64,000 nt of DNA from a virus: positions 29,769 through 93,768 of IMG/VR virus record IMGVR_UViG_3300032893_000763; one strand, written 5' to 3'. Of this stretch, positions 14,546 to 22,822 are shown piece after piece. The notes beneath the pieces are model-generated. The model did not search any database and was not told where the DNA came from. It saw only the letters and a list, made by a program, of their open reading frames with translations. The position numbers and the translations under genes are program-made. Numbering within the stretch: the stretch's first letter is position 1; each line of letters opens with the position of its first letter.

Positions 14546-15067
14546 ATGAAGATCGGAGACGTTGAGATCGGCAAGGAGTACGGGGCGCTCGACGCTCCGC
14601 GCTCGGGGCGCTACGGACGCACGATCCCGCGCCAGGTCAAGGCGCTGGAGATCGTCACCGTGGAGGAGACGCGGTACCACGGGTACACGAGCGGCAGCAC
14701 CAAGGTGAACAAGCGCAGGGTCAAGGTCGAGTTCCTCGACGGCACCGAGGAGGAGTTGCGCGGGTACCGCTACGACGCCATCAAGAAGGCCGCTCGTGGT
14801 GCCACACTCGTGATCGAGGCCCGGCAGCTTGTCGCTCCGTGGTCGGAGCTTCGCGGCGACATCCTCGCTCGGCAGCGCGAGGAGGAGAAGCGCATCGCCA
14901 TCGAGGAGGCGCTCTCGGCTCGGCTCAAGGCGCTCGGCTTCAAGATCGAGTGGGGTGTGTGCTCCATCCGGGTGCGGGGTCAGCGCATGGAGGTCGAGTT
15001 CTCGGACAAGGCCGTCGAGAAGATCCTCACCCTGGCCGAGGCCGGGAAGGAGGCGCTCGGTGGCTAA
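14546..15067 (+). CDS. Hypothetical protein, 173 aa
   Basis: AAAGGAGG ribosome site ten bases before the ATG. The N-terminal beta-barrel-like part (IGDVEIGKEYGAL, ALEIVTVEETRYHGY, RRVKVEFLDGTEEELRGYRYDAI) is followed by helices (LARQREEEKRIAIEEALSARLKALG) and a final beta/alpha unit. Possible RNA- or DNA-binding barrel. No family recognised. Confidence 0.6.
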   Translation: MKIGDVEIGKEYGALDAPRSGRYGRTIPRQVKALEIVTVEETRYHGYTSGSTKVNKRRVKVEFLDGTEEELRGYRYDAIKKAARGATLVIEARQLVAPWSELRGDILARQREEEKRIAIEEALSARLKALGFKIEWGVCSIRVRGQRMEVEFSDKAVEKILTLAEAGKEALGG

Positions 15068-15395
15068 GGGCAACCCCGATTCGGTCGAGCAGTGGGCTCC
15101 GATGTTCCTCCGCTACTACAAGGAGGAGCAGATTCTCAACCCTACGTTCGCCATCACCTTCGACCACTGCAAGCTGTGCGACGACGGCCCGATCCACAAC
15201 ACCGTCGAGCACCTGCGGGAGCACAAGAAGGAACTCCGCTCGTACCAGGCGCGGCGTGCCTCCGAGGCCCGCAAGAAGTCTCTCGCCGGGCTCGCCGCTG
15301 CCCGGAAGGAGAAGCAGATGGCGAAGTCGGCCACCGACGCGGCGGACGTGATCGCCAACCTCGACAACTACCCGAAGGAGGACGAAGATGCGTAA
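15060..15395 (+). CDS. Zinc-finger-like protein
   Basis: 111 residues, GTG start inside the end of the previous gene. FDHCKLCDDGPIHNTVEHLREH has CxxC followed by His residues, a treble-clef or C2H2-like arrangement. A long basic helix follows (RRASEARKKSLAGLAAARKEKQMAK). Probable DNA or RNA binding. Confidence 0.6.
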   Translation: MAKGNPDSVEQWAPMFLRYYKEEQILNPTFAITFDHCKLCDDGPIHNTVEHLREHKKELRSYQARRASEARKKSLAGLAAARKEKQMAKSATDAADVIANLDNYPKEDEDA

Positions 15396-15606
15396 GACTC
15401 ACAAGGACGTGCGCGACATCTCGCAGGGCGGGACGGGCGTACCCGTGCCGACCTACCTCCTCACCTTCAAGGGCGAGACGCTCCGCGTCGTCACCCGGAT
15501 GATCGAGGCGCTGGAGTGGTTGCGCCACCCCTACCGGCAGTCGCCTCAGTACGCCTGCTACGTGCTCATCGACGGCGAGCAGCGCGAGGTCTGCCGAAAC
15601 CGCTAA
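15388..15606 (+). CDS. Hypothetical protein
   Basis: 72 residues, overlapping the previous stop by eight bases, ribosome site GAAGGAGGA. Beta/alpha/beta layout (TYLLTFKGETLRVVTRMIEALEWLR, YACYVLIDGEQREV). No family recognised. Confidence 0.6.
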   Translation: MRKTHKDVRDISQGGTGVPVPTYLLTFKGETLRVVTRMIEALEWLRHPYRQSPQYACYVLIDGEQREVCRNR

Positions 15607-15629
15607 CCTGCGAGGACAAGGAGAAGCCC

Positions 15630-15830
15630 ATGCCGAGATACAACATCGAGATCGAGGCCGTCATCGACGCCGACAACGAGCAGCACGCGGACGCTCTCGC
15701 CACCCTCATCACGGGGATGGCCGAGGCCAAGTACGGCCCGTTCGCAGGCCCCCCGGCAGGCATCAACGCCGTCGTGGCCCGCTGCGATGTCGCCGTCGTC
15801 ATCGAGAAGACACCCACGGAGGCGCTGTGA
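15630..15830 (+). CDS. Hypothetical protein
   Basis: 66 residues with an AAGGAG ribosome site. Ferredoxin-like beta-alpha-beta feel (YNIEIEAVIDADNEQHADALATLI, ARCDVAVVIEKTP). The stop overlaps the next GTG by four bases. Confidence 0.6.
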   Translation: MPRYNIEIEAVIDADNEQHADALATLITGMAEAKYGPFAGPPAGINAVVARCDVAVVIEKTPTEAL

Positions 15831-16078
15831 GCGAGCACGAAGTGGAGGCGGGTCACGTGCCCGACCTCCTTCCGGCGGTCGTCCACCACTACTTCCCCGT
15901 CAAGGGCGGGGTCGAGGCGAACGGGGATGGCACCGTCACGTTCCACTTCTTCACGAAGCACCTGGAGATCGTGGACATCACGATCCCCGGCGAAGCTGCG
16001 GCGGCGCTGCGCGAGGAGATCCCGGCGTCAAGCGGGATTCTGACACCGCCCGCACCCCGCATCATCGTCCCGAGCTAA
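15827..16078 (+). CDS. Hypothetical protein
   Basis: 83 residues, GTG start coupled to the upstream stop. Beta-rich centre (GVEANGDGTVTFHFFTKHLEIVDITIPG) with a short helix and a Pro-rich tail. Last gene before the capsid module; a terminator follows. Confidence 0.6.
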   Translation: MSEHEVEAGHVPDLLPAVVHHYFPVKGGVEANGDGTVTFHFFTKHLEIVDITIPGEAAAALREEIPASSGILTPPAPRIIVPS

Positions 16079-16087
16079 CGCTTCCCG

Positions 16088-16114
16088 CGCCGAGGGGCTA
16101 TACTCCCCTCGGCG
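16088..16114. terminator. Hairpin with -10-like loop
   Basis: 10-bp perfect stem CGCCGAGGGG / CCCCTCGGCG with loop CTATACT. It closes the upstream cluster. The loop contains TATACT, which could also act as a -10, but no -35 lies at the right distance. Confidence 0.65.
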
Positions 16115-16130
16115 TCAGCGTGCCCGCGTT

Positions 16131-16160
16131 TTGATGGATTTCGCGCGACGGCGATAGAGT
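16131..16160 (+). promoter_or_regulatory. Promoter of the scaffold/capsid genes
   Basis: TTGATG (16131-16136), 18 bp, TAGAGT (16155-16160), ATG ten bases later at 16171. The leader would be only a few bases long. Confidence 0.65.
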
Positions 16161-16170
16161 CTCGGGTGAA

Positions 16171-17037
16171 ATGGAGCAGACGAAGCTCGACTCCCTCCTC
16201 ATCTCCGAGGTCAGTGGCGTGGACGATCCCGCGAACCAACTGCCCGGATGGATGGTCACCAAGGCGGCAGGCGGAAACGCTGCCGACCTTCTGCTCGTTC
16301 TTGCGAACGAGATGGAGGCGCTCACGAAGGCGAGCACCACCAAGGAGCCGTACGGCAACGTGGAGTACGCCGACCCCGGCTATCAGAAGGACGGCAAGAA
16401 GCGGTACCCGCTCGACACCGAGGAGCACATCCGTGCGGCTTGGTCGTACATCAACGCCGAGGACAACGCCGCTCTCTACACCGCTGAGCAGCTTGCCGAG
16501 GTCAAGGGCAAGATCAAGGCCGCGATGAAGAAGATCGGTGCGGAGGTCGAGGAGGACACGTCGAAGGCTGCGTCGGACTCCGAATCCATAGTGGCGCGGA
16601 TCAAGGGGATTCTCTCCTTGGGCTCGCCCATCGAGAAGGGAATCGAGATGGAGAAGGACGAACTTCTCGCGGTTCTCGCGGATCGTGACGAGGCGCTTGC
16701 CAAGTCGATCAGCGAGGCCGTCGCAGAGGCCGTCTCCAAGTCGGTTGCCCCCGCCGAGGGCGAGGGCACCGGAGAGGAGACTCCTGCGGCAGAGGCGGCT
16801 CCGGCCGTCGATGTCGAGGGCGTGACCAAGGCTGCGGTCGAGGCCGCAGTTGCCGAGGTCGAGTCCAAGTACAACGAGATCCTGGAGAAGGCTCTCGACC
16901 GCATCGAGACGCTGGAGCAGCGCCTCGGCGTGGCGGCACGCAAGTCGCTCGACGGACAGGAGTCCGGCGAGGGCGAGCCCGTCACCAAGTCCACCCCCGA
17001 CCTCGGTGATGCCATCGCTGCCGCGTTCACGCGGTAG
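16171..17037 (+). CDS. Capsid scaffolding protein
   Basis: 288 residues just before the major capsid gene. Opens with LISEVSGVDDPANQLPGW, the motif that normally joins XkdF-type proteases to scaffolds. A block YADPGYQKDGKKRYPLDTEE to KIKAAMKKIG (~62-118) follows, then a long acidic Ala/Glu region and a coiled coil (VESKYNEILEKALDRIETLEQRL). Scaffolds direct procapsid assembly and are then degraded. The protease half is missing here and is probably supplied by the gene at 2903. Confidence 0.8.
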   Translation: MEQTKLDSLLISEVSGVDDPANQLPGWMVTKAAGGNAADLLLVLANEMEALTKASTTKEPYGNVEYADPGYQKDGKKRYPLDTEEHIRAAWSYINAEDNAALYTAEQLAEVKGKIKAAMKKIGAEVEEDTSKAASDSESIVARIKGILSLGSPIEKGIEMEKDELLAVLADRDEALAKSISEAVAEAVSKSVAPAEGEGTGEETPAAEAAPAVDVEGVTKAAVEAAVAEVESKYNEILEKALDRIETLEQRLGVAARKSLDGQESGEGEPVTKSTPDLGDAIAAAFTR

Positions 17038-17084
17038 TAGGGCGGAACAGAGAGTCACGAGAGAGAAAGGCAAGGCGAAGCAAC

Positions 17085-18098
17085 ATGCTTAGCACAGAGG
17101 AACTGCTCCGCAAGGCCGTCCTCTCCGCGACCGATGGCACCGCTGGCGCTCCGGCGAACAGCAACGGTGACTTCGGGGGTAGCGGCGAGGCGGCTCTCAG
17201 CATCGAGCAGGTCACGCAGTTCATCGAACTGATGGCTGCGCAGCAGGTCATGCTCTCCGAGGCGCAGACGAAGACGAGTTCCGCTGCAAAGTGGAACGAG
17301 TCGATCCTCGACATGAACGGCCGCATCATGAAGCCGGGCATCGAGGCCACTCGTCTCACGGAGGGTCAGCGGCGCAAGCCGAACACGGGCATCGTGGAGA
17401 TCAGCACCGTCCTCGGACGTGCGGAGATCCCGGTGTCCGACGAGACGCTGGAGGACAACGTGGCGGGCGCGAGCATCGTCGCGTCGATCCAGCGCCTCAT
17501 CGCGGATCAGGCGGGCTTCGACATCGAGGATCTGTTCGTCAACGGCGACACCCTCTCTGCCGATCCCTGGCTGGCCCTCGCGGACGGCTGGCTCAAGCAG
17601 GCCGTGGTTGGCAAGGTCGGCGCAGGTCGCGCGACCCCCAACACGTTCTCGGCCGCTTCCTTCGGCAAGGACTACCAGGCCATCTTCAAGAAGATGCTCC
17701 AGTCCATGCCGAAGCGGTACCTCCGCAACCTCAAGGTGAACGGGCGCTTCTACGTGCCGGTGACCCTGGAGCAGGCGTGGCGGGACATCCTGGCGAGCCG
17801 TGTCGGCCCGCTCGGTGACCTCTCGCTCACGCAGTCGCAGGATCTCACGTACCAGGGTGTCAAGGTCGTCCCGGCCCCGTCGTTCGACGCGGGCATCGCG
17901 GAGGACGACACCTGCACGATCCTGCTCTCGGCCAACTCGAACCTCTACGCCGGTTACCACCGCGCCATGAAGTTCGAGACGTTCCGCGATCCCCGCGAGG
18001 GGGCCACGTCGTTCATCATCACGTGCCGTGTCGATCCGCAGGTCGCGGTCATCGACGCCACCGTGACGGCGACCGCCGTGGACGTGAGCATCGACTAG
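17085..18098 (+). CDS. Major capsid protein (HK97 fold)
   Basis: 337 residues, typical length. Helical N-terminus; ATRLTEGQRRKPNTGIVEISTVLGRAEIPVSDETLEDN matches the E-loop/spine-helix entry of HK97-type capsid proteins, followed by IASIQRLIADQAGFDIEDLFVNGD and the later DLTYQGVKVVPAPSF and TFRDPREGATSFIITCRVD P-domain strands. It follows the scaffold gene directly and is flanked downstream by glycosyltransferases. Exact subfamily not resolved. Confidence 0.85.
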   Translation: MLSTEELLRKAVLSATDGTAGAPANSNGDFGGSGEAALSIEQVTQFIELMAAQQVMLSEAQTKTSSAAKWNESILDMNGRIMKPGIEATRLTEGQRRKPNTGIVEISTVLGRAEIPVSDETLEDNVAGASIVASIQRLIADQAGFDIEDLFVNGDTLSADPWLALADGWLKQAVVGKVGAGRATPNTFSAASFGKDYQAIFKKMLQSMPKRYLRNLKVNGRFYVPVTLEQAWRDILASRVGPLGDLSLTQSQDLTYQGVKVVPAPSFDAGIAEDDTCTILLSANSNLYAGYHRAMKFETFRDPREGATSFIITCRVDPQVAVIDATVTATAVDVSID

Positions 18099-18115
18099 GA
18101 ACGGAGGAGACGGCG

Positions 18116-18361
18116 ATGGCACACAACGTGACACGCACGTATCAGGTGGCGGCGCAGCCGTGGGTGGTCTGGACGACGAACAATGACCTCCACGCCTTCC
18201 TCGCTTCCCTGAACGGTGCCGGAGCCTCCGATCTCGGTTCGGTCGAGGAGACGCTCGCGCTTTGGGCAGTGCAGGTACCGGATTCGACGGAGACGGATGC
18301 AGGCACCGCCTACATCGTCTCGTCGGAGACGTACAAGCGTGTCCAGGCGGGTCGCTACTAG
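18116..18361 (+). CDS. Small protein after the capsid gene
   Basis: 81 residues with a GGAGGAGA ribosome site, 17 bases after the capsid stop. MAHNVTRTYQVAAQPWVVWTTNNDLHAFLASLN and a C-terminal TAYIVSSETYKRVQ. May be a capsid-decoration or head accessory protein by position only. A strong terminator follows. Confidence 0.6.
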   Translation: MAHNVTRTYQVAAQPWVVWTTNNDLHAFLASLNGAGASDLGSVEETLALWAVQVPDSTETDAGTAYIVSSETYKRVQAGRY

Positions 18362-18389
18362 GCCACCCGGTCACCACGTGCAACGTCTG

Positions 18390-18415
18390 GAGAGGCCCCC
18401 GCAAGGGGGCCTCTC
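18390..18415 (+). terminator. Intrinsic terminator of the capsid operon
   Basis: 11-bp stem GAGAGGCCCCC / GGGGGCCTCTC with a GCAA tetraloop, followed by TCGTTCTTG. Confidence 0.85.
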
Positions 18416-18439
18416 TCGTTCTTGTGCTATCTTCCTCGA

Positions 18440-18514
18440 AGCGGGATGGAGCAGCCCGGAGTGCTCGCCGGTTTCATACGCCGGAGGTCGTGGGTTCAAG
18501 TCCCACTCCCGCCA
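18440..18514 (+). tRNA. tRNA-Met (CAT), initiator-like
   Basis: 75 nt, all arms complete: D-stem GAGC/GCTC, anticodon stem CCGGT/GCCGG with loop TTCATAC, variable AGGTC, T-arm GTGGG-TTCAAGT-CCCAC, discriminator A, CCA not encoded. Initiator hallmarks: an unpaired 1:72 position (A1.C72), A11:U24 in the D-stem, and G-C pairs at 29:41 and 30:40 (31:39 is U.G). An elongator Met or tRNA-Ile(CAU) cannot be excluded without modelling. Confidence 0.85.
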
Positions 18515-18527
18515 TCAAGGACAATGG

Positions 18528-18710
18528 ATGACCAGGCTCACACGCAGACAGATGAAGTGCCCGGAGTGTCAGAAGCCGGTGCTAGTGCTGGCCCCGGCGG
18601 AGACGCCGCTGCCGGAGCTTCTCTTGTCCGCGACATGCTCGCCGGGGCATCACGCAGCCCCGAAGACGGAGCACAAGCGCAACCCGTTGAAGGCGAGCAA
18701 GAAGAAGTAG
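18528..18710 (+). CDS. Zinc-ribbon-like small protein
   Basis: 60 residues. AAGGA lies seven bases upstream; strongly GC-ending codons support this frame. MKCPECQKPVLVL ... TCSPGHH gives CxxC plus later Cys/His; the C-terminus is Lys-rich (NPLKASKKK). It overlaps the 5' part of the glycosyltransferase frame, which has no good start after it (see next feature). Confidence 0.6.
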   Translation: MTRLTRRQMKCPECQKPVLVLAPAETPLPELLLSATCSPGHHAAPKTEHKRNPLKASKKK

Positions 18711-19915
18711 AGGATGTCCTGTGGCACTCCAACGCTCCGTGGGTTGGAACCGGCTACGGGATGCAGACTGCCTTGTTCGCTCCGCGCATCCAGCGCGACC
18801 TCGGGCATAAGGTAGGCTTCTCGGCGTTCTTCGGGCTCCGGGGCAAGACGCTCGGGTGGGTCGATCCCTCGACCAACCTCCCGTTCCAGGTCTACCCCGC
18901 CGGGCGCGACAACCACGGCAACGACGTGCTCGTGGCGCACTACCGGCACTTCACGCAGGGCCGTCCGGGCTTCTGCGTCTTCCTCTCCGACCCGTGGGTG
19001 CTTCGCGCGGAGATCGCTGCGCAGCTTCCCATGCTCGCGTGGTGCCCGGTCGATCACGACCCCGTGATCCCGCAGACGGTCGAGTGGTTCGCTCGCGGTG
19101 GTGCGCTGCCTGTGGCGATGTCGCGCTTCGGCCAGGAGCAGATGCAGGCCGCAGGGCTCAAGCAGGTGCAGTACGTCCCGCACGGCTTCGACCCCAACGT
19201 CTTCAAGCCCGCCGACCGCAAGGAGACTCGCAAGGTGCTGAGCCTCCCGCGCGATGCGTTCCTCGTCGGCATGGTCGCGGCCAACCTCGGGCAGCCGAGC
19301 CGCAAGGCGTTCTCGCAGGCGCTCATGGCGTACTCGATCTTCCACAAGCGCCACCCCGACTCGGCGCTCTACCTGCACACGATGATGGAGCACCCCATCG
19401 GGGAAGACCTCCCGGCCATGTGCGATGCGCTCGACATCCGCCCCTACGCGGCCGATCCGTACGGCTTCGTGATCGGTGCTCCGGCCGCTCTCGTGAACGC
19501 CGTCCACAACTCGCTGGATGTGCTTCTCGCTCCGTCGTGCGGTGAAGGTTTCGGCGTCCCCCTGCTCGAAGCCCAGGCGTGCGGCACGCCGGTCATCACC
19601 ACCAACTTCTCCGCGAGCCCCGAGGTCGCCCCCGCGAGCGTCGGGAACTGGAACGTCGAGGGCCAGTTGCAGTGGACGAACTTCAAGTCGTGGCAGATGA
19701 CCCCGAACATCGAGGCCATCGTCGCGGCGCTGGAGGAGGCGTACGCCGAGTCGGCCGAGGAGCGGCAGGCGCGGCGTGTGTCCGTCTATCAGCACGCACA
19801 GGGCTATCGCGCCGACGACATCGTGCAGACGTACTGGAAGCCGACCTTCGAGGCGGCTCGCGCGGAGTTCGCGTGGCGCAAGAAGCGGATGCGCCGGTTC
19901 GTGCCGAATGGCTAA
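18635..19915 (+). CDS. GT-B glycosyltransferase (GT4-like)
   Basis: The recognisable domain runs from VLWHSNAPWVGTGYGMQ (nt ~18714) to the end. A PSCGEGFGVPLLEAQACGTPVITTN block carries the GT4 E-x7-E nucleotide-sugar signature. Role: transfer of a sugar, probably onto virion proteins since it follows the capsid gene. The start is uncertain: in-frame ATGs are at 18524 and 18635, both inside the frame of the 60-aa zinc-ribbon gene, and no ATG/GTG/TTG exists near 18710. A -1 shift from that gene or a non-standard start is possible. Confidence 0.8.
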   Translation: MLAGASRSPEDGAQAQPVEGEQEEVEDVLWHSNAPWVGTGYGMQTALFAPRIQRDLGHKVGFSAFFGLRGKTLGWVDPSTNLPFQVYPAGRDNHGNDVLVAHYRHFTQGRPGFCVFLSDPWVLRAEIAAQLPMLAWCPVDHDPVIPQTVEWFARGGALPVAMSRFGQEQMQAAGLKQVQYVPHGFDPNVFKPADRKETRKVLSLPRDAFLVGMVAANLGQPSRKAFSQALMAYSIFHKRHPDSALYLHTMMEHPIGEDLPAMCDALDIRPYAADPYGFVIGAPAALVNAVHNSLDVLLAPSCGEGFGVPLLEAQACGTPVITTNFSASPEVAPASVGNWNVEGQLQWTNFKSWQMTPNIEAIVAALEEAYAESAEERQARRVSVYQHAQGYRADDIVQTYWKPTFEAARAEFAWRKKRMRRFVPNG

Positions 19916-20939
19916 GCGTGTCCTCCTCTGCCTCTCGCACTCCATCGAGGAGTTCGATCAGCTTCGGCTCCTGACGTGGAAGGGCTACGAGGTCGCATCC
20001 ATCGGCGGCTACATCGACCCCGCCCACCCGCACGACGACAAGCGCCCGGCCCTGGCGACCGTGCCGTGCGTCCCCGAGGTCAAGGAGGCCGTGGATGCGC
20101 TCGGCACCGACGACAACCTCGGGGCGGCGCAGGAGTGCATCCCCGAGGGCGTGCTGGAGTGGCTCGGCTCCGACGGCATCATCATCTACCACCACTACCT
20201 CCGTCGGCTGTTCGGGCAGTGGGATCACCTGCGCGACTGGCGCTCCGCCGGAGGCCGCGTCGTGTGGCGCACCGTCGGCCAGTCCACCGAGGCGAATGAG
20301 CGCGAGGCGGCACAGTACCGCGCCGACGGCCTGGAGGTCGTGCGCTACTCCCCGAAGGAGCGCAACATCCCCGGATTCGCGGGCGAGGACGCCCTCATCC
20401 GCTTCTACAAGGACGCCGCAGAGTGGCACGGCTGGACGGGCGAGGACGCCGTGGTCATCAACATCACGCAGCACTTGCTCCGACGCGGAGCCTTCTGCGG
20501 CTACGACTTCTGGAGCGAGGCGACCGCCGGACTTCCCGCTACGCCGCTCGGCCCCGGCTCCGAGGAGATCGGCGGGCCTGGCGCGATGCCGCTCGACACG
20601 ATGAAGCTGTGGCTCCAGCGGGCGCGGGCGTACCTCTACACAGGCACGCAGCCCGCGAGCTACACGCTCGGGTTCATCGAGGCCATGCTCACCGGCACGC
20701 CGGTCGTCAGCATCGGCCCCTCGCACATGCGCAACTTCCCGTACGGGCCGCTCCTGTTCGAGGGCCATGAGCTTGCCGAGGTCTGGAGCGACGATCCGGC
20801 CAAGGCCCGTGACATGCTCGCGGCGCTGCTCGCGGACGCCGACCTCGCTCGCCAGGTGTCCGAGCACCAACAGGCGAAGGCTCGCAGTCTGTTCAGCGCC
20901 GAGGCCGTGGGCGAGGCTTGGGCCTCGTTCCTCGGATGA
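19908..20939 (+). CDS. Glycosyltransferase-like protein
   Basis: 343 residues, ATG overlapping the previous stop by eight bases. Rossmann-like start (KRVLLCLSHSIEEFDQLRLL, EVASIGGYIDP), a central GIIIYHHYLRRLFG and a C-terminal AYLYTGTQPASYTLGFIEAMLTGTPVVSIGPSH, the GT-B acceptor/donor signature in a variant form. Second gene of the sugar island. Confidence 0.75.
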   Translation: MAKRVLLCLSHSIEEFDQLRLLTWKGYEVASIGGYIDPAHPHDDKRPALATVPCVPEVKEAVDALGTDDNLGAAQECIPEGVLEWLGSDGIIIYHHYLRRLFGQWDHLRDWRSAGGRVVWRTVGQSTEANEREAAQYRADGLEVVRYSPKERNIPGFAGEDALIRFYKDAAEWHGWTGEDAVVINITQHLLRRGAFCGYDFWSEATAGLPATPLGPGSEEIGGPGAMPLDTMKLWLQRARAYLYTGTQPASYTLGFIEAMLTGTPVVSIGPSHMRNFPYGPLLFEGHELAEVWSDDPAKARDMLAALLADADLARQVSEHQQAKARSLFSAEAVGEAWASFLG

Positions 20940-21526
20940 AGGCCCTCGTCCTCGTAGCGCACCCGGACGACGAGACGATCTTCGCCGGGGGAGCGATGCT
21001 CTCTAGTCCCGAGATGGAGTGGTCGATCCAGTGCGTGACGTACTCGGCCGAGAGCGAGCGCGGTAGAGAGTTCTACGCTGCGGTGGATGGCTTCCGCAAG
21101 GCGGGCGTCAACATCGGCTTGACGGAGATGCTCCGGCAGCGCGATCCCGAGGGCGGCGTCATCCCGGCGAGTGTCTACCTCCAGTGGGAGAAGGCCATCC
21201 GCGCACACCGCGTGGACGCCGACATCGTGTTCACGCACAACCGCCTCGGGGACTACGGCCACCCGCACCACATGGCGGTCAACTCCATCGCGCGGTCGAT
21301 CTACGGGGGCCGCGTCCCGATGTGCGAGTTCTTCTACCCCGGCCTCACCGGGGTGGGGTTCCAGCACGGTGGGCACTCGCGGCTGCGTTGTCAGGACACC
21401 CGGAAGCTGGACATCTTCAAGGCCGCGTACGGGCACCGCCTGGACGGGCTCATGTACCATCTCCCTGAGATGATGAACTTCCTGCTCATCGAGTGCGACG
21501 AGAGGCACGCTTGCGTATCCTCGTAG
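20936..21526 (+). CDS. PIG-L/LmbE-type deacetylase
   Basis: 196 residues, four-base overlap with the preceding gene. AHPDDETIFAGG (residues ~8-19) and HPHHM supply the zinc-binding Asp/His residues of the GlcNAc-PI de-N-acetylase family, seen also in mycothiol and teicoplanin enzymes. Between glycosyltransferases it would de-N-acetylate an amino sugar of the same glycan. Confidence 0.85.
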   Translation: MKALVLVAHPDDETIFAGGAMLSSPEMEWSIQCVTYSAESERGREFYAAVDGFRKAGVNIGLTEMLRQRDPEGGVIPASVYLQWEKAIRAHRVDADIVFTHNRLGDYGHPHHMAVNSIARSIYGGRVPMCEFFYPGLTGVGFQHGGHSRLRCQDTRKLDIFKAAYGHRLDGLMYHLPEMMNFLLIECDERHACVSS

Positions 21527-22524
21527 ACCGACACCACGCCGACCTCCTCTACTCGCTCCAACGGCTGTTCGAGGATCGGCTCAGGATGAATCTCTACATC
21601 CCCATCGGGCACGAGTGGTGGGCCGAGGGCTACTGGCAGTTCGGCAGGGTGTTCGGAGACAACCGGCTCGCACAACAGTACCTCGCCCTCCGCGAGGGAG
21701 AGTTCCAGGACGCGGGCTCGCATTACGTCACCTTCGACTCGTCGCACCCGGACAAGCGCATCCGCGCCGTGACCCGCGAGCAGTTCCGCGCGATGGAGTG
21801 GGACTTCGTGATGCCGTCCGTGCAGGAGAACCAGCGCGGCTACCATCGGCTCGCGCAGGAGGTCGGCGCACGCTACCTCTACCAAGTCGGGAACACGGGG
21901 CAACACATCGACTGGACGCTCGACCCCCTCGTGCTCAACACGAGCGAGGCCAAGATCCCCGAGGGCAAGGGTGTGACGATCCATCAGGAGATCGACTCGA
22001 CGGTGGGGGCGTTCCGCTACCGGCCCGCGATCCTCGGCAACCCGCGCATCGTCCGCTCGTTCGTCAACGCCTTCGACCGGCTCCCCGGCTACACCGGATT
22101 CCTCCAGACGGAGCAGGCGCTCCCGGACTGGCGCTTCACGGTGCACGGGCACTTCGGCAGGGACGGCAACATCAACCCCGTCGCAGCGATGGGTGAGATG
22201 ATGTCGAGCGCCGGATGGGGGTGGCACGACAAGCCGGTGGGTGATGGCTTCGGGCACGTCATCCACTCGTGGGCAGCCGTCGGCCGTCCGCTCATCGGGA
22301 GGGCGTGCTTCTACAAGGGCAAGCTGGCCGAGCCCTTCTGGACGCCCGAGACGAGCATCGACACGACGGGCCGCTCCTTGTCTGATGTCGTCCGGCTCAT
22401 GGACGAGATCGCCTGCGACACCGGCAGGCACGCCGCGATGTGCGCCGCGATTCGCGCGACGTTCGACCGGCTCGTGGACTACCCGGCCGAGGCCGAGGCC
22501 GTCCGCACTCTCCTCGGAATCTAA
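21511..22524 (+). CDS. Glycosyltransferase-like protein
   Basis: 337 residues from a TTG at 21511 with GAGAGG just upstream (a GTG at 21493 is possible). Starts LRILVDRHHADLLYSLQRLFEDR; includes YLYQVGNTGQHIDW and a C-terminal FGHVIHSWAAVGRPLIGRACFYKGKLAEPFW, resembling GT-B phage transferases. Last gene of the island. Catalytic residues not identified with certainty. Confidence 0.7.
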   Translation: MRILVDRHHADLLYSLQRLFEDRLRMNLYIPIGHEWWAEGYWQFGRVFGDNRLAQQYLALREGEFQDAGSHYVTFDSSHPDKRIRAVTREQFRAMEWDFVMPSVQENQRGYHRLAQEVGARYLYQVGNTGQHIDWTLDPLVLNTSEAKIPEGKGVTIHQEIDSTVGAFRYRPAILGNPRIVRSFVNAFDRLPGYTGFLQTEQALPDWRFTVHGHFGRDGNINPVAAMGEMMSSAGWGWHDKPVGDGFGHVIHSWAAVGRPLIGRACFYKGKLAEPFWTPETSIDTTGRSLSDVVRLMDEIACDTGRHAAMCAAIRATFDRLVDYPAEAEAVRTLLGI

Positions 22525-22555
22525 CGATTCACGCTCCTTTCGTTAGAAAGTAAAG

Positions 22556-22607
22556 CTCACCCTTTCGGGGGATTCCGTTAGCTTGTGCTCGGGTCGATAC
22601 TTGGGAC
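22556..22607 (+). promoter_or_regulatory. Palindrome + GATACT leaderless promoter (site 6)
   Basis: CTCACCCTTTCGGGGGAT (22556-22573), 22 bp, GATACT 22596-22601, six bases, ATG 22608. A small CTTTC-GTTA-GAAAG hairpin precedes it. Confidence 0.75.
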
Positions 22608-22820
22608 ATGACCAAGACACAAGCCACATACACCGACGGCATGGGCTTCACCGATGACGAGTGGGAGCGCATGTGGAACTCCGAGACGGCGACCTCGACC
22701 GTGCACCGCGCGAGCGACGACGACGAGGACGCTTGGCAGGAAGCGTACGACCGGCACTTCGCCGCGAATGGCGACGAGGACGCGGCCATCGACTACGCCG
22801 ACGCGAAGGTCTACGGCTAG
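22608..22820 (+). CDS. Acidic small protein, operator-controlled
   Basis: 70 residues. Very acidic (DDEWERMWNS, SDDDEDAWQEAYDRHFAANGDEDAAIDYADAK). Leaderless ATG. Acidic phage early proteins often mimic DNA or bind host proteins, but that is speculation here. Heads a cluster of five overlapping small genes. Confidence 0.6.
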   Translation: MTKTQATYTDGMGFTDDEWERMWNSETATSTVHRASDDDEDAWQEAYDRHFAANGDEDAAIDYADAKVYG

Positions 22821-22822
22821 TC

